59,397 nucleotides of DNA from Rhodospirillales bacterium (GTDB lineage: Bacteria; Pseudomonadota; Alphaproteobacteria; Acetobacterales; Acetobacteraceae). The translations under genes and the position numbers were made by a program. Within the stretch, counting starts at the first letter, position 1, and every line of letters begins with the position of its first letter. This document shows positions 1-10,129 of the stretch, one piece after another. The stretch lies in the NCBI GenBank assembly GCA_025352565.1, contig JANXTF010000045.1, positions 1-59,397 on the forward strand. Reading direction: 5' to 3'. Below the pieces are notes generated by a model. That model searched no databases, was not told where the DNA came from, and saw nothing but the letters and a program-made list of their open reading frames with translations.

Positions 1-105
1 CGGCGGGATCAGCGGCGCGATCAACGCCCATTCATCGTCCAAGAGGTCGCTCGGGTAGCGCGGACGGTCGCGGTTGTAGCGAGGGCGGTTTTCAACGGTC
101 CACAT
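1..105 (-). CDS. IS5-family transposase, N-terminal part (runs off left edge)
   Basis: The minus strand from the ATG at 105 encodes 35 codons beginning MWTVENRPRYNRDR and continuing through YPSDLLDDEWALI, the usual N-terminus of IS5-family transposases of the DUF4096/DDE type. The frame is open to the window edge, so the catalytic part is not visible and completeness cannot be judged. About 210 bases separate it from the ISL3 element; they would contain this element's terminal repeat, but I cannot fix that end without its partner. Confidence 0.8.
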   Translation of the reverse strand, partial: MWTVENRPRYNRDRPRYPSDLLDDEWALIAPLIPP

Positions 106-316
106 GACAGCCTCTCAAACGGAGCGGCCTTCCTTGAATCACATCCGATTCGTATGGCTCAAGAAGTTTCTTGACGGACACTGAGAAGTTTTTGCTGGGG
201 GTGAGGCCTGACTGACCTCGCTAGTAAACATTTCGAATCTTGGCTTGCTTTTATCTGGGTTCGTAGGTGCCTATTCTTGACTGTGCTCGTTCCGGCTGTG
301 ATTCGGCGTGAAAAAA

Positions 317-340
317 GGGCTCTGACTCATTTCCGCTGCT
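317..340. repeat. ISL3 left terminal inverted repeat
   Basis: Starts GGGCTCTGAC and ends in CGCTG-like sequence. It is the partner of the reverse complement of 1948-1971, and lies about 40 bases before the first plausible start codon of the transposase. Confidence 0.85.
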
Positions 341-382
341 GTTCTGTGGCGATTTGGCATGATGTTCATGACAGGGGCATCC

Positions 383-1939
383 ATGGCGTTGCGGTTCGGT
401 TTTGCGTCGTTGATCCCGCTCGGGCTGGAGGTGGACGGTGTCGATGAGGGCAAGAACACGCTGGTTGTAACGGCCCGCAGCAGCGCCACCACAGCTGCCT
501 GCCCGTTGTGTGGCGTGGTCTCGCACCGTGTTCAAAGTCACTATGTCCGCCAGCCCTCCGATCTGCCGTGCGCAGGGCGCCTCGTCCGACTGCGGCTCTT
601 GGTAAGACGGTTCCGGTGCGGCGTGCCGGGCTGTCGGCGTGAAGTGTTTGCCGAACGGTTCGACACGACGGTGCTGGCCGAGCGAGCCCGGCGCACCGGG
701 CGCCTTGAAGAGATCGTCCACCATCTTGGCCTGGCATTAGGCGGCAGGCCCGGTGCTGGGTTCGCTCAACGTCTCATGCTGCCGGTCAGCAACGACACGC
801 TGCTCCGCGTCGTCCGGCGGCGCGCCTTGCCTCGAACCGAGACGCTGGCCGTGATCGGGATCGACGACTGGGCCTGGAAGCGCAACCATCGCTACGGCAC
901 GATCATCTGCGACCTGGAACGCCGGCGCGTCGTGGCGTTGCTGCCCGACCGGGAACAGGCGACGGCCGAAGCATGGTTGCGTGGGCACCCTGGGATCAGC
1001 ATCGTGTCCCGTGATCGGGGCGGCGGCTATGGCGAGGCTATCGCCCGCGCGCTGCCGGGTGCCATTCAGGTTGCCGATCGCTGGCACCTGATGGAGAACG
1101 CCAGCGCCGCATTCCTGGACGCCGTGCGCCTGTCGATGCGCACCATCCGAAATGCTTTGGGCGCGGCGACGGTCGACCCGGCCCTGCTGACCTCGGCCGA
1201 GCGGCTCCAATACGAAGGGTTCCTGCGGCGCGAGGACACCACGCGGCAGATCATGGCGTTGAAGGAGGCCGGACACCCTATCAAGGAGATCGTGCGTCGA
1301 ACGCGGCATAGCCGCAAGCTGGTGCGCCACACTGTCCGGGGTGCCCGCGGTGACGTGTTCCGTGTCCGGCAAAGTTCCCTTGAGGCCTACCTGCCCGTGC
1401 TGGATGCCGAATGGGCGGCGGGCTGCCGCAACGGCGCCGAACTCTGGCGCAGGCTCACCGACCAGGGCTTCCGAGGATCCCAGCGTGTTGTCAGCGAGTG
1501 GACGACGCGACGTCGACGTGCGGACCAGATGCAGGCGCAGGGTCTGATGAAAGCACCGTCGGCACGCACCCTGGCCCGGTTGATGGGCATGGGGCGCGAT
1601 CACCTGACCAAGGCCGACACTGTAATTGTTGCTGCCGTTGAAGCGGGAGTGCCCGGCCTAGCTGATGCAAGGACTTTGGTGGAGCGGTTCCAGATCATGA
1701 TCCGGACCAAGGCGGCTGCCCGCCTGGATGGCTGGATTGAGCACGCCAGGGCCAGCCTCATCGCTCCGCTTGCACGCGGCGTCACCAAAGACGTCGCAGC
1801 AATCCGGGCCGCCATCATCCAACCCTGGTCGAACGGCCAAACCGAAGGTCAGATCACCAGGCTCAAGATGATTAAACGGCAGATGTATGGCCGCGCAAAA
1901 CTCGACTTGCTCGAAGCACGGCTGATCGGCGCGGTTTAA
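383..1939 (+). CDS. ISL3-family DDE transposase
   Basis: A protein of about 518 residues, within the family's usual size. An N-terminal zinc-ribbon with paired cysteines (CPLCG near residue 35, CGVPGC near 75) is followed by a helix-turn-helix region. The DDE catalytic core has IGIDDWAWKR (first Asp), SRDRGGGYGEA followed by VADRWHLMEN (second Asp) and WSNGQTEGQITRLK (Glu). The ATG at 383 was chosen because AGGGG lies about 8 bases upstream; in-frame ATGs at 359 and 362 are alternatives. The stop is 9 bases before the right inverted repeat. All domains look intact, so the enzyme is probably functional; no passenger genes are present. Confidence 0.9.
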   Translation: MALRFGFASLIPLGLEVDGVDEGKNTLVVTARSSATTAACPLCGVVSHRVQSHYVRQPSDLPCAGRLVRLRLLVRRFRCGVPGCRREVFAERFDTTVLAERARRTGRLEEIVHHLGLALGGRPGAGFAQRLMLPVSNDTLLRVVRRRALPRTETLAVIGIDDWAWKRNHRYGTIICDLERRRVVALLPDREQATAEAWLRGHPGISIVSRDRGGGYGEAIARALPGAIQVADRWHLMENASAAFLDAVRLSMRTIRNALGAATVDPALLTSAERLQYEGFLRREDTTRQIMALKEAGHPIKEIVRRTRHSRKLVRHTVRGARGDVFRVRQSSLEAYLPVLDAEWAAGCRNGAELWRRLTDQGFRGSQRVVSEWTTRRRRADQMQAQGLMKAPSARTLARLMGMGRDHLTKADTVIVAAVEAGVPGLADARTLVERFQIMIRTKAAARLDGWIEHARASLIAPLARGVTKDVAAIRAAIIQPWSNGQTEGQITRLKMIKRQMYGRAKLDLLEARLIGAV

Positions 1940-1947
1940 TACCATGC

Positions 1948-1971
1948 ATCAGCGAAAGTGCGTCAGAGCCC
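1948..1971. repeat. ISL3 right terminal inverted repeat
   Basis: Reverse complement matches the left repeat at about 20 of 24 positions, including the outermost ten bases. It begins 8 bases after the transposase stop codon. Confidence 0.85.
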
Positions 1972-2822
1972 CTTTTGCGTGCCGATTGACAGCCGGAGTG
2001 CCTTTCCAAAAACAATCGTTGATCCCAGCAAGTCGCGGCCACGCGCCAAGCCGAAGCGCGCTTCGGGCAGCTCGTCCGGCACCGACCTCGCTTGTTTTCC
2101 GTCGAGAGGTCGCCCTTGTAGCCAATAATCTGATGGGCACCGACGACCTCGGTCCAGCCAAGCACACCAACGAGCGGGACCACTCTCCTCGTGTGCGCAT
2201 GCGTCGACGGCCATAGTGTCGGAATGGTTCTCGATATCCAGCGACACTTCCCGAGACCGATCGGTTAACAGCGGGAGGGGGCTCGACAAGGCGATCGAAC
2301 GCAGCCCGCTGAGAGGCCGGCGAGACCTATCGGCCCCCAGCACCCTGACCAGTACGGCCCCGAGTGCGCACGCCTGTTCAGGCGCTCGCTGCATCCCCCG
2401 ATGGCGGCCAGCTGCTCGCCACCTTCGGCCGGCTCGACGGCCTTCTCGTAGCGCGACAGAGCCAGGATCGGCATGCCGCTGTCGCCCGCACGTGTCCGAG
2501 TTCCCGTGCATCGTCCAGGCAACGCGCTTCTGGCAGCCCGCAATTGTAGCCGTTCAAAGGCCGGGCCGCTCGGCATCGACAGGCGCTGCGGCGGCGCTCA
2601 CCTCAAAGCTTGGCCAATCTCCTCACTATAACTCGCCCCGCAAGGCGTTAATGTCATTGTCTTTAAGCTACTGAAAAAACAGGTAAAGCCTCTGGACTGA
2701 CAGCTTAGATGTCACCGTGGACGCCTTATGGTGATCGTGACACGATTTCTGAATGTTCGCGGAATCACATTCATTTAATCACATAGAAGATGCGCTATTT
2801 CGCGGGGTGACCAAAAGACCTT
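1972..2822. other. 851-bp stretch without a recognisable gene
   Basis: Several open frames cross this stretch on both strands, but none gives a protein I recognise, and their arginine/serine/proline-rich composition is typical of out-of-frame GC-rich sequence. Base composition becomes distinctly more AT-rich from about 2625 to 2800, next to the gyrB 3' end. The segment may be decayed coding sequence left by IS activity, but I cannot name a parent gene. Confidence 0.5.
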
Positions 2823-5291
<2,469 letters not shown>

Positions 5292-5298
5292 TCACTAA

Positions 5299-5327
5299 AC
5301 TATAGCACGCGCGCGCACGGGCGCACA
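5299..5327 (-). promoter_or_regulatory. possible gyrB promoter
   Basis: On the minus strand a TATAGT hexamer at 5304-5299 resembles a -10 box, with a weak TGTGCG hexamer 17 bases upstream. It lies about 45 bases before the gyrB start in the only gap available for a promoter. The -35 match is poor, so this rests on position and the -10 alone. Confidence 0.35.
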
Positions 5328-5336
5328 CTTTCCTTC

Positions 5337-5368
5337 GCCCTCCCCCTTGAGCCGCAAGGCGGGGGGGC
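5337..5368 (-). terminator. stem-loop immediately after the M20 amidohydrolase stop
   Basis: A stem of about 13 pairs with one bulged base (left arm 5337-5349, right arm 5355-5368, 5-base loop) abuts the stop codon of the minus-strand amidohydrolase. There is no U-run after it on the minus strand, so it is either a Rho-assisted or weak terminator or a 3'-end stabilising hairpin. It also separates the amidohydrolase transcript from gyrB. Confidence 0.5.
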
Positions 5369-6517
5369 CTAGGCCGCGAGCAACGCCCGCTTGGCGGTGC
5401 CGGCCAGTGCGGCGGCGGCGGCTGGCAGGATGGCGTCGTTGAAGTCGTAATTCGGGTTGTGCAGCCCGCGCCCGCCATCGCCCGCCCCGTTGCCGATCCA
5501 CATGAATGCGCCGGGTCGCCGGGACAGATACCACCCGAAATCCTCGCTCGCCATCGTCGGCGGCAGATCGCGGCGCAAGGTCAGCCCCGCCTCCCCCGCC
5601 GCGTCGGCCACCATCGCCGCGCAGGCCGGATCGTTCACCACAGGCCCCATGCCGGGCGTGATCTCCACCTCGGCGGTCATGCCGAAGGTTGCGGCGATGC
5701 CGTCCGCCACACGGCGAATGCCGGCATCGACCGCGTCGCGCACCTCGGGCTTGAAGGTGCGGTGCGTGCCACGCAGCGTCACCACGTCGCATATCTGGTT
5801 GGCGGCCACCCCGCCCTCGACCATGCCGATCGAGATCACCGCCGTCTCCAGCGGGTCGATGTTGCGCGACACCACCGATTGCAGCGCCACGATCAGGTGG
5901 CCGGCCGCCACCATCGTGTCCCGCGTCAGATGCGGCATGGCGGCATGGCCGGCCAAGCCGTGCAGCGTAATGGAAACGCGCGCGCCTCCGGCCATGCAAG
6001 GGCCGTCATGGATCGCCACGGTCCCTGCCGCCAGGCCCGGCCAGTTGTGGTAGCCGAAGATCCGCTCCATCGGGAACCGCTCCAGCAGCCCGTCGGCCAG
6101 CATGCTCAACGCGCCGCCATACCCCTCCTCCGCCGGCTGGAACACCAGTTGCACGGTGCCACTCCAATTCGGGTCGGCCAACAGCAGCGCCGCCGCGCCA
6201 AGCAGCGAGACGGTGTGCCCGTCATGCCCGCAGGCATGCATCACGCCCGGGTTGCGGGAAGCATGAGCCAGCCCAGTGGTTTCGGTGATCGGCAGCGCGT
6301 CCATGTCCGCCCGCAGGCCAACGCTGCGGTTGGAGGGGCCGCGGGCGAGCGTGGCGACGATGCCCGCGCCGCCGACGCCGGTCACGTGCGGAATCCCGAG
6401 TTCCTCCAGCCGTGCCGCCACGAAGCGCGCCGTTGCGTGCTCGTGAAGCGACAGTTCCGGATGGGCATGAAGGTGGCGTCGCCAACCGATCAGCCGCTCG
6501 TGCAGGGCTTGTTTCAT
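5369..6517 (-). CDS. M20 family amidohydrolase (hippurate hydrolase/aminoacylase type)
   Basis: About 382 residues; a zinc- or manganese-dependent cytosolic amidohydrolase that cleaves N-acyl amino acids or related amides. Visible motifs are HAHPELSLHE near the N-terminus, the metal-ligand motifs LRADMDALP and MHACGHDGHT, QPAEEGYGGA carrying the catalytic Glu pair, and MASEDFGWYL near the C-terminus. A lid/dimerisation domain sits between. These motifs place it with AmhX/HipO/IAA-amino-acid hydrolase homologues; the substrate cannot be read from sequence. The ATG at 6517 (MKQALHERL) fits family N-termini; an in-frame ATG at 6532 is also possible. The gene follows the stress-response kinase on the same strand after 91 bases but has no obvious functional link to it. 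Confidence 0.88.
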   Translation of the reverse strand: MKQALHERLIGWRRHLHAHPELSLHEHATARFVAARLEELGIPHVTGVGGAGIVATLARGPSNRSVGLRADMDALPITETTGLAHASRNPGVMHACGHDGHTVSLLGAAALLLADPNWSGTVQLVFQPAEEGYGGALSMLADGLLERFPMERIFGYHNWPGLAAGTVAIHDGPCMAGGARVSITLHGLAGHAAMPHLTRDTMVAAGHLIVALQSVVSRNIDPLETAVISIGMVEGGVAANQICDVVTLRGTHRTFKPEVRDAVDAGIRRVADGIAATFGMTAEVEITPGMGPVVNDPACAAMVADAAGEAGLTLRRDLPPTMASEDFGWYLSRRPGAFMWIGNGAGDGGRGLHNPNYDFNDAILPAAAAALAGTAKRALLAA

Positions 6518-6590
6518 TCGGCAGCATCCCATCCCTGCGCCGATATTTCCAGCACCGCGAAATCAGGCAATGCCACCGCCAATCTTCGTG

Positions 6591-6624
6591 GTCATCCAGT
6601 CTTCTGGGTCATCCAGTCTGCTGG
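6591..6624. repeat. 17-bp tandem duplication at the histidine kinase 3' end
   Basis: Two adjacent 17-base copies (6591-6607 and 6608-6624) differ at one position. The right copy encodes the last codons and stop of the histidine kinase on the minus strand (QQTG-stop), so the left copy is a duplication of that end placed just after the stop. Confidence 0.85.
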
Positions 6625-7646
6625 GCCATCGCCGGCCGCTCTCGCTGGAGCGGGATATCGACCACGTAACGCGTGCCGTTCTCCTCGGTCAGCGACAACG
6701 TGGCTCCAAGCTGACGGGCGAAACCGCGGATCAGCGGCCGCCCCAGACCGTCGCGCACTCCGGTTTCCGTCTCGGCGCGCCCGGCCGGGATGCCCACGCC
6801 GTCATCCGCGATCTCCAGCCGCGCACCGTCGCCGATAAGCGTGAGCCGCACGCGGATTTGGCCCTGCCGGCTGCCCGGAAAGGCGTATTTCACGGCGTTG
6901 CTCACCGCCTCGGTCACGATCAAGGCGATCGGCACCGCCTGGTCGGAAGAAATCTGCAGTTCCGGTGCCTCGATCTCGAGCGACACGCGCTGCTCGTCCC
7001 GCGCGCCGCCGTCGCCGATCGCCTGCAGCAGCTGGCCGCACAACTCGTTGAGGAAGGCCCGCATGTTGATCGTGTGGAGTTCGCCGTGGGCGTAAAGGTG
7101 CCGATGCAAGGTGGCGAGCGCCCTGATGCGGTCTCGCGCGGACTGGAATTCAGCCTTGGCCTCCGGTTGGCGGATGCGGCTGGCCTGCAAGTTCAACAGC
7201 GAGGCGATGATCTGCAGATTGTTTTTTACCCGGTGATGGATCTCCTGCATCAGCAGTTCCTGCTGCGCGGTCGCGGCCCGCAGCTTGCGCTGCTGCTCGG
7301 AGAGCGCCTCGGTCGCCCGGGCAAAGGCGTCGGAGAATTCACGAATTTCGACCGCCGCGCCTTCCAGCCCAGCCGGATCGAACGGACCACCCGCCAGCCA
7401 ACGGCGAACCGCTGTGGACAGGCGCTTCACCGGCTCGGCCACCGCAACGCCGGTGCCAACCCCGACGACGGCGAACCCGACCAGCATCAACAAAAGCAGT
7501 TCAGTCACCCGTCTGACGAAAAGATGAGCGTCGTGGCCTTCCTGGAACTGCTGCCACACCACGAAGCCCGCCAGCAACGCGATCGGCAAAGCTGCCGCCA
7601 GCAGCAATAGCATCAACCGCGCACGGATCGTGTTGACGCGGAGCAT
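6609..7646 (-). CDS. membrane sensor histidine kinase of the HisKA_2/HWE type, general stress response
   Basis: About 345 residues. Two hydrophobic segments (roughly residues 11-32 and 49-70) anchor it in the inner membrane with only a very short periplasmic loop. A HAMP-like linker follows, then a HisKA_2 phosphoacceptor helix with QEIHHRVKNNLQ near residue 138 and a HATPase_c domain with EAVSNAVKYAFPG (N box) and IADDGVGIPAG (G1 box). Kinases of this class phosphorylate PhyR in Alphaproteobacteria. The location immediately downstream of nepR on the same strand, 22 bases away, makes PhyR the likely target. A GTG at 7649 is directly upstream of the ATG at 7646. There is no PAS or other recognisable sensory domain, so the signal must be sensed by the membrane region or by a partner. 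Confidence 0.88.
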   Translation of the reverse strand: MLRVNTIRARLMLLLLAAALPIALLAGFVVWQQFQEGHDAHLFVRRVTELLLLMLVGFAVVGVGTGVAVAEPVKRLSTAVRRWLAGGPFDPAGLEGAAVEIREFSDAFARATEALSEQQRKLRAATAQQELLMQEIHHRVKNNLQIIASLLNLQASRIRQPEAKAEFQSARDRIRALATLHRHLYAHGELHTINMRAFLNELCGQLLQAIGDGGARDEQRVSLEIEAPELQISSDQAVPIALIVTEAVSNAVKYAFPGSRQGQIRVRLTLIGDGARLEIADDGVGIPAGRAETETGVRDGLGRPLIRGFARQLGATLSLTEENGTRYVVDIPLQRERPAMAQQTG

Positions 7647-7671
7647 CACCGCCGCGCCGGCAGGACGATGC

Positions 7672-7845
7672 TCACCCCTTCCGATCGCCCTCGATCAGGC
7701 GCAGAAGTTCCTCGGGCACCGGCTCGTTCGCCACGTCGTCGAAAAGCTGATGCAGCCCGCGTTCCAGCCATTTGTCGAATGCGCTCTCGGGCACTTTGTC
7801 CTCGCGCGACACGTCCCTGGGCACAGGCTCCTTCGGTCGTGTCAT
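7672..7845 (-). CDS. nepR: NepR-type anti-sigma factor
   Basis: A 57-residue protein whose second half, FDKWLERGLHQLFDDVANEP followed by VPEELLRLI, is the characteristic two-helix NepR signature. NepR holds the EcfG sigma factor inactive and releases it when phosphorylated PhyR mimics the sigma factor and binds NepR instead. The ATG at 7845 is preferred; a TTG seven codons upstream (7866) would give 64 residues. It lies between an ECF sigma gene (110 bases upstream on the same strand) and the histidine kinase, the standard order for this regulon. Small size and a divergent N-terminus are normal for the family. Confidence 0.9.
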   Translation of the reverse strand: MTRPKEPVPRDVSREDKVPESAFDKWLERGLHQLFDDVANEPVPEELLRLIEGDRKG

Positions 7846-7955
7846 TTCGGTTGGCTTTCGCCCCAAAGAGTGATCGGGGCGACTCCCTCGCGGTCACCGC
7901 CCCGACTTCAGGCATCAGATATTATTTGCGGGATAATTGCGAAGTCCCTGCGAAA

Positions 7956-8531
7956 CTACAAGGGCGTCGAGGCCGGCGCCGAGAGCCGGTCACGCAGGGC
8001 ATCGAAGCGAAGCGTCGCGCGCTTGTGGTCGGGGCTGCCGATTTCCGGCTGGTCGCCCATCAGCCAAGCCTCGAGTTGACGGCGCGCCCGGAACACGCGG
8101 CTTTTCGCGGTGCCGACGGCACAGCCTGTCGCCTCGGCCAACGCCTCGTAACTCATGCCATGGATCACCACCATCACCAGCGCTTCGCGCTGATCGGCTG
8201 GCAGCCGGGTCATCGCGCTCGCCAGCTCCTTCAGGGCCAAGCGGTTTTCATGCGGCGCCTCGGTGGCGAACGCCGACTGGGGCACATCGTCGATGTCGGT
8301 CGTATCGCGGCGCTTGCGGAGGTTCGAGATGAAGCGGTTGCGCAGGATGCGGTGCATCCAGGCGGCGAAATTGGTGCCGGGAATGAAACTCTCCTCGGCG
8401 GACAACGCGTTGCAAACCGCGTCCTGCACGAGATCCTCGGCACCCGCGCGGTTGCGGGTCAGGGCCAAAGCCTGCACCCGCAATTTTGGCAGAATGGCGA
8501 TCACCTGATCGTGGAAGCAGAGGGTCGTCAT
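7956..8531 (-). CDS. ECF sigma factor, EcfG-like (copy nearest nepR)
   Basis: A 191-residue ECF sigma factor. Region 2 contains AEDLVQDAV and the FAAWMHRILRNRFIS segment that recognises the -10 element; region 4 contains LPADQREALVMVVIHGMSYE and the helix-turn-helix VGTAKSRVFRARRQLE. The ATG at 8531 is supported by GGAG seven bases upstream and gives MTTLCFHDQ; upstream in-frame starts lack this. It shares its architecture with the neighbouring sigma gene at 8620-9111, so the locus encodes two related sigma factors. Position just upstream of nepR makes this the likeliest NepR-bound partner, but which copy is the main EcfG cannot be decided from sequence. Confidence 0.88.
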   Translation of the reverse strand: MTTLCFHDQVIAILPKLRVQALALTRNRAGAEDLVQDAVCNALSAEESFIPGTNFAAWMHRILRNRFISNLRKRRDTTDIDDVPQSAFATEAPHENRLALKELASAMTRLPADQREALVMVVIHGMSYEALAEATGCAVGTAKSRVFRARRQLEAWLMGDQPEIGSPDHKRATLRFDALRDRLSAPASTPL

Positions 8532-8587
8532 CTGAAACTCCGTTGCAGCATTCATAACCAAACAATGAACGGAGCCACGAATGCGTT

Positions 8588-8620
8588 GCGTCGCTTGCTT
8601 CACGAGAACGCGAGCGACGC
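8588..8620 (-). terminator. stem-loop overlapping the stop of the upstream ECF sigma gene
   Basis: Arms 8588-8595 and 8613-8620 form a perfect 8-bp GC-rich stem with a 17-base loop. The right arm begins at the last base of the upstream sigma gene's stop codon on the minus strand. There is no U-run on the minus strand; on the plus strand the stem is followed by a T-rich run inside the sigma gene. It could act as an attenuator or processing site that sets different expression of the two sigma genes. Confidence 0.45.
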
Positions 8621-9111
8621 TATTTTTCGGCCGGAGGGCTGCGCTGCATGGATGCCGATAGCTGGGTGCGCGCCCGCGAAACGCGCGCCTTGATGGTGCC
8701 GACGGGCACGTCGCAGATCACAGCCGCCGCCTCGTAGCTGAGGCCCTGGGCGCCCACCAGCACCAGCGCCTCGCGCAGCAGAGGCGGCAACGTGAACAGC
8801 TGGCGGTGCAGATCGGAGAGGTCGAGATGTCCGTCCTGGGCCGGCGCGCCGACCTCGCTTTCGTCGAACGACTGGGCGAGCGCACGGTCCTCCGTCTTGC
8901 GGCGGCGCTGCTGCTCATAGAACGCGTTGCGCAGAATGGTGAACATCCAGGCCCGCAGATTGGTGCCCGGTTGAAACTGCGGCAGGGCCGCCAAGCCACG
9001 CACCACGGCCTCCTGCACCAAATCATCCGCCTCCGACGCCTGGCGGGCCAGAAAGCGCGCGAAGCCCCGCAACTCGGGCAGCAATGCGATCAGCGCGCGC
9101 CGTAAATCCAT
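8620..9111 (-). CDS. ecfG: ECF sigma factor of the EcfG group
   Basis: About 163 residues from the ATG at 9111. Region 2 has LPELRGFARFLARQ, ASEADDLVQEAVVRG and TNLRAWMFTILRNAFYEQ; region 4 has LPPLLREALVLVGAQGLSYE and the helix-turn-helix VGTIKARVSRARTQL. These are close to EcfG (ECF15), the sigma factor that directs the alphaproteobacterial general stress response at GGAAC-type promoters. The preferred start matches the usual beginning of the family; an in-frame ATG at 9219 would add a 36-residue tail of unlikely composition and no clear ribosome site precedes either. phyR is transcribed divergently from the adjacent gap. Confidence 0.85.
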   Translation of the reverse strand: MDLRRALIALLPELRGFARFLARQASEADDLVQEAVVRGLAALPQFQPGTNLRAWMFTILRNAFYEQQRRRKTEDRALAQSFDESEVGAPAQDGHLDLSDLHRQLFTLPPLLREALVLVGAQGLSYEAAAVICDVPVGTIKARVSRARTQLSASMQRSPPAEK

Positions 9112-9270
9112 CCGAATGGATTCCGTTCGGACGGGATCCGTTGGGTTGGAATCAGCCCGCGCCACATCGACTCTGGTCAAATCGTCCCTACATCTATGTG
9201 ATGTGTTTTGCCGCTCCATCCGGGGCGGCAGCAGCGCATAGCCATGTCATCTGCAGGGGGTTCCGGTTCC

Positions 9271-10008
9271 ATGTCCAGCCTACGTCGCGAGGACTTGATC
9301 CGCGCATTGCCCTATGCGCGACGCTATGCACGCGCCCTCACCGGCAGCCAAAGCGTCGGCGACGGTCTGGTTGCCGAGTCGCTGAAAGAGATGTTGTCCG
9401 AGACGGGGGAAGCTGATGCGCGGTTGACGCTGTATGGGCGGGTCACCAGCCGGTTCGACGTGAGCACCCCACCGCGCCAGGGGACCCACGGCCTGTCCCT
9501 CAAGCAGCGGCAGCTTCTGCTGCTGACCTCGCTCGAGGAAATATCCATCGAGCACGCAGCCCCGCTGGTGAACCTGGGCACGGCGGAGGCGACCGACCTG
9601 CTGCACCGCGCCCGCGACCATCTGTGCGCCTCGGCGGCCACGACCGTGCTCATCATCGAGGACGAGCCGATCATCGCCATGGACATCGAGGAACTGGTGC
9701 AGAACTGCGGCCACCGGGTGGTCGGCGTGGCCGCGACCGAGGCCGAGGCAGTCGCCATCGCCGAGCGGGAGAAGCCGGGGCTGATCCTGGCCGACATCAA
9801 CCTCGGCATCGGCGGCGACGGGTCGAGCGCCGTCGCCCGCATCCTCAAGCACCACAAAGCGCCGGTGATCTTCGTCACCGCCTATCCCGAGCGGCTGTTG
9901 ACGGGCGAAGCGCTGGAACCCGCTTTCGTCATCACCAAGCCGTTCGAACCGGTGACCCTGGCCATCGCCACCTACCAGGCGGTGACCGGGGGAGTCGTGC
10001 TGGACTGA
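9271..10008 (+). CDS. phyR: PhyR-type response regulator (sigma-like domain plus receiver)
   Basis: About 245 residues. The N-terminal half is a sigma-factor-like decoy domain (LPYARRYARALTGSQSVGD ... SLKQRQLLLLTSLEEISIE). The C-terminal half is a receiver domain with acidic pocket IIEDEPI, phosphoacceptor Asp in LADINLG near residue 175 and conserved Lys in ITKPFE near 223. On phosphorylation the sigma-like domain binds NepR and frees EcfG. The ATG at 9271 follows AGGGGG by about 10 bases; an upstream in-frame ATG at 9244 has no ribosome site. It is divergent from the sigma genes and is followed by the glucan/trehalose island, whose products are classical targets of this response. Confidence 0.92.
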   Translation: MSSLRREDLIRALPYARRYARALTGSQSVGDGLVAESLKEMLSETGEADARLTLYGRVTSRFDVSTPPRQGTHGLSLKQRQLLLLTSLEEISIEHAAPLVNLGTAEATDLLHRARDHLCASAATTVLIIEDEPIIAMDIEELVQNCGHRVVGVAATEAEAVAIAEREKPGLILADINLGIGGDGSSAVARILKHHKAPVIFVTAYPERLLTGEALEPAFVITKPFEPVTLAIATYQAVTGGVVLD

Positions 10009-10049
10009 TCCGCCCAGACCGGTCCAACCAGACCCGCCGGCTATCGCCG

Positions 10050-10074
10050 GGAACCCCCGATCGGCTGACGCGCT
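10050..10074 (+). promoter_or_regulatory. candidate EcfG-dependent promoter upstream of glgE
   Basis: GGAAC at 10050-10054 is followed after 16 bases by CGCT at 10071-10074. The published alphaproteobacterial EcfG consensus is GGAAC-N16/17-CGTT, so this is a one-mismatch match at the right spacing. It lies between the phyR stop and glgE. If real, the start codon of glgE must be the GTG at 10130 rather than the ATG at 10076, giving a leader of about 50 bases. A second GGAAC at 10090 has no matching -10 element. Confidence 0.4.
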
Positions 10075-10129
10075 CATGGCCTGTCGCCCGGAACCGGCGG
10101 CAGACACTGCTCGGGGAATTGATCAACTC

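Larger units (their letters stand above)
317..1971 (+). mobile_element. ISL3-family insertion sequence, complete, about 1.65 kb
   Basis: One full-length ISL3-type transposase gene is enclosed by imperfect terminal inverted repeats at 317-340 and 1948-1971. Reading inward from each end the first ten bases (GGGCTCTGAC) are identical, and about 20 of 24 bases match. The flanking 8 bases (309-316 and 1972-1979) are not a direct repeat, although ISL3 elements normally duplicate 8 bp. The element may therefore have lost its duplication through later rearrangement. The single intact ORF suggests it could still be active. Confidence 0.88.

Noticed and set aside
309-1979. 8-bp target site duplication of the ISL3 element
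   Set aside because: The flanking octamers on both sides do not match, even allowing the boundary to move by a few bases.
7875-7904. 7-bp inverted repeat between the nepR-proximal sigma gene and nepR as a terminator
   Set aside because: Short stem, 16-base loop and no U-run; indistinguishable from chance in GC-rich DNA.
9112-9270. EcfG-type promoters in the phyR/sigma divergent gap
   Set aside because: GGAAC-like and GGAAT sequences occur on both strands, but none has a GTT-like -10 element at 16-17 bases.
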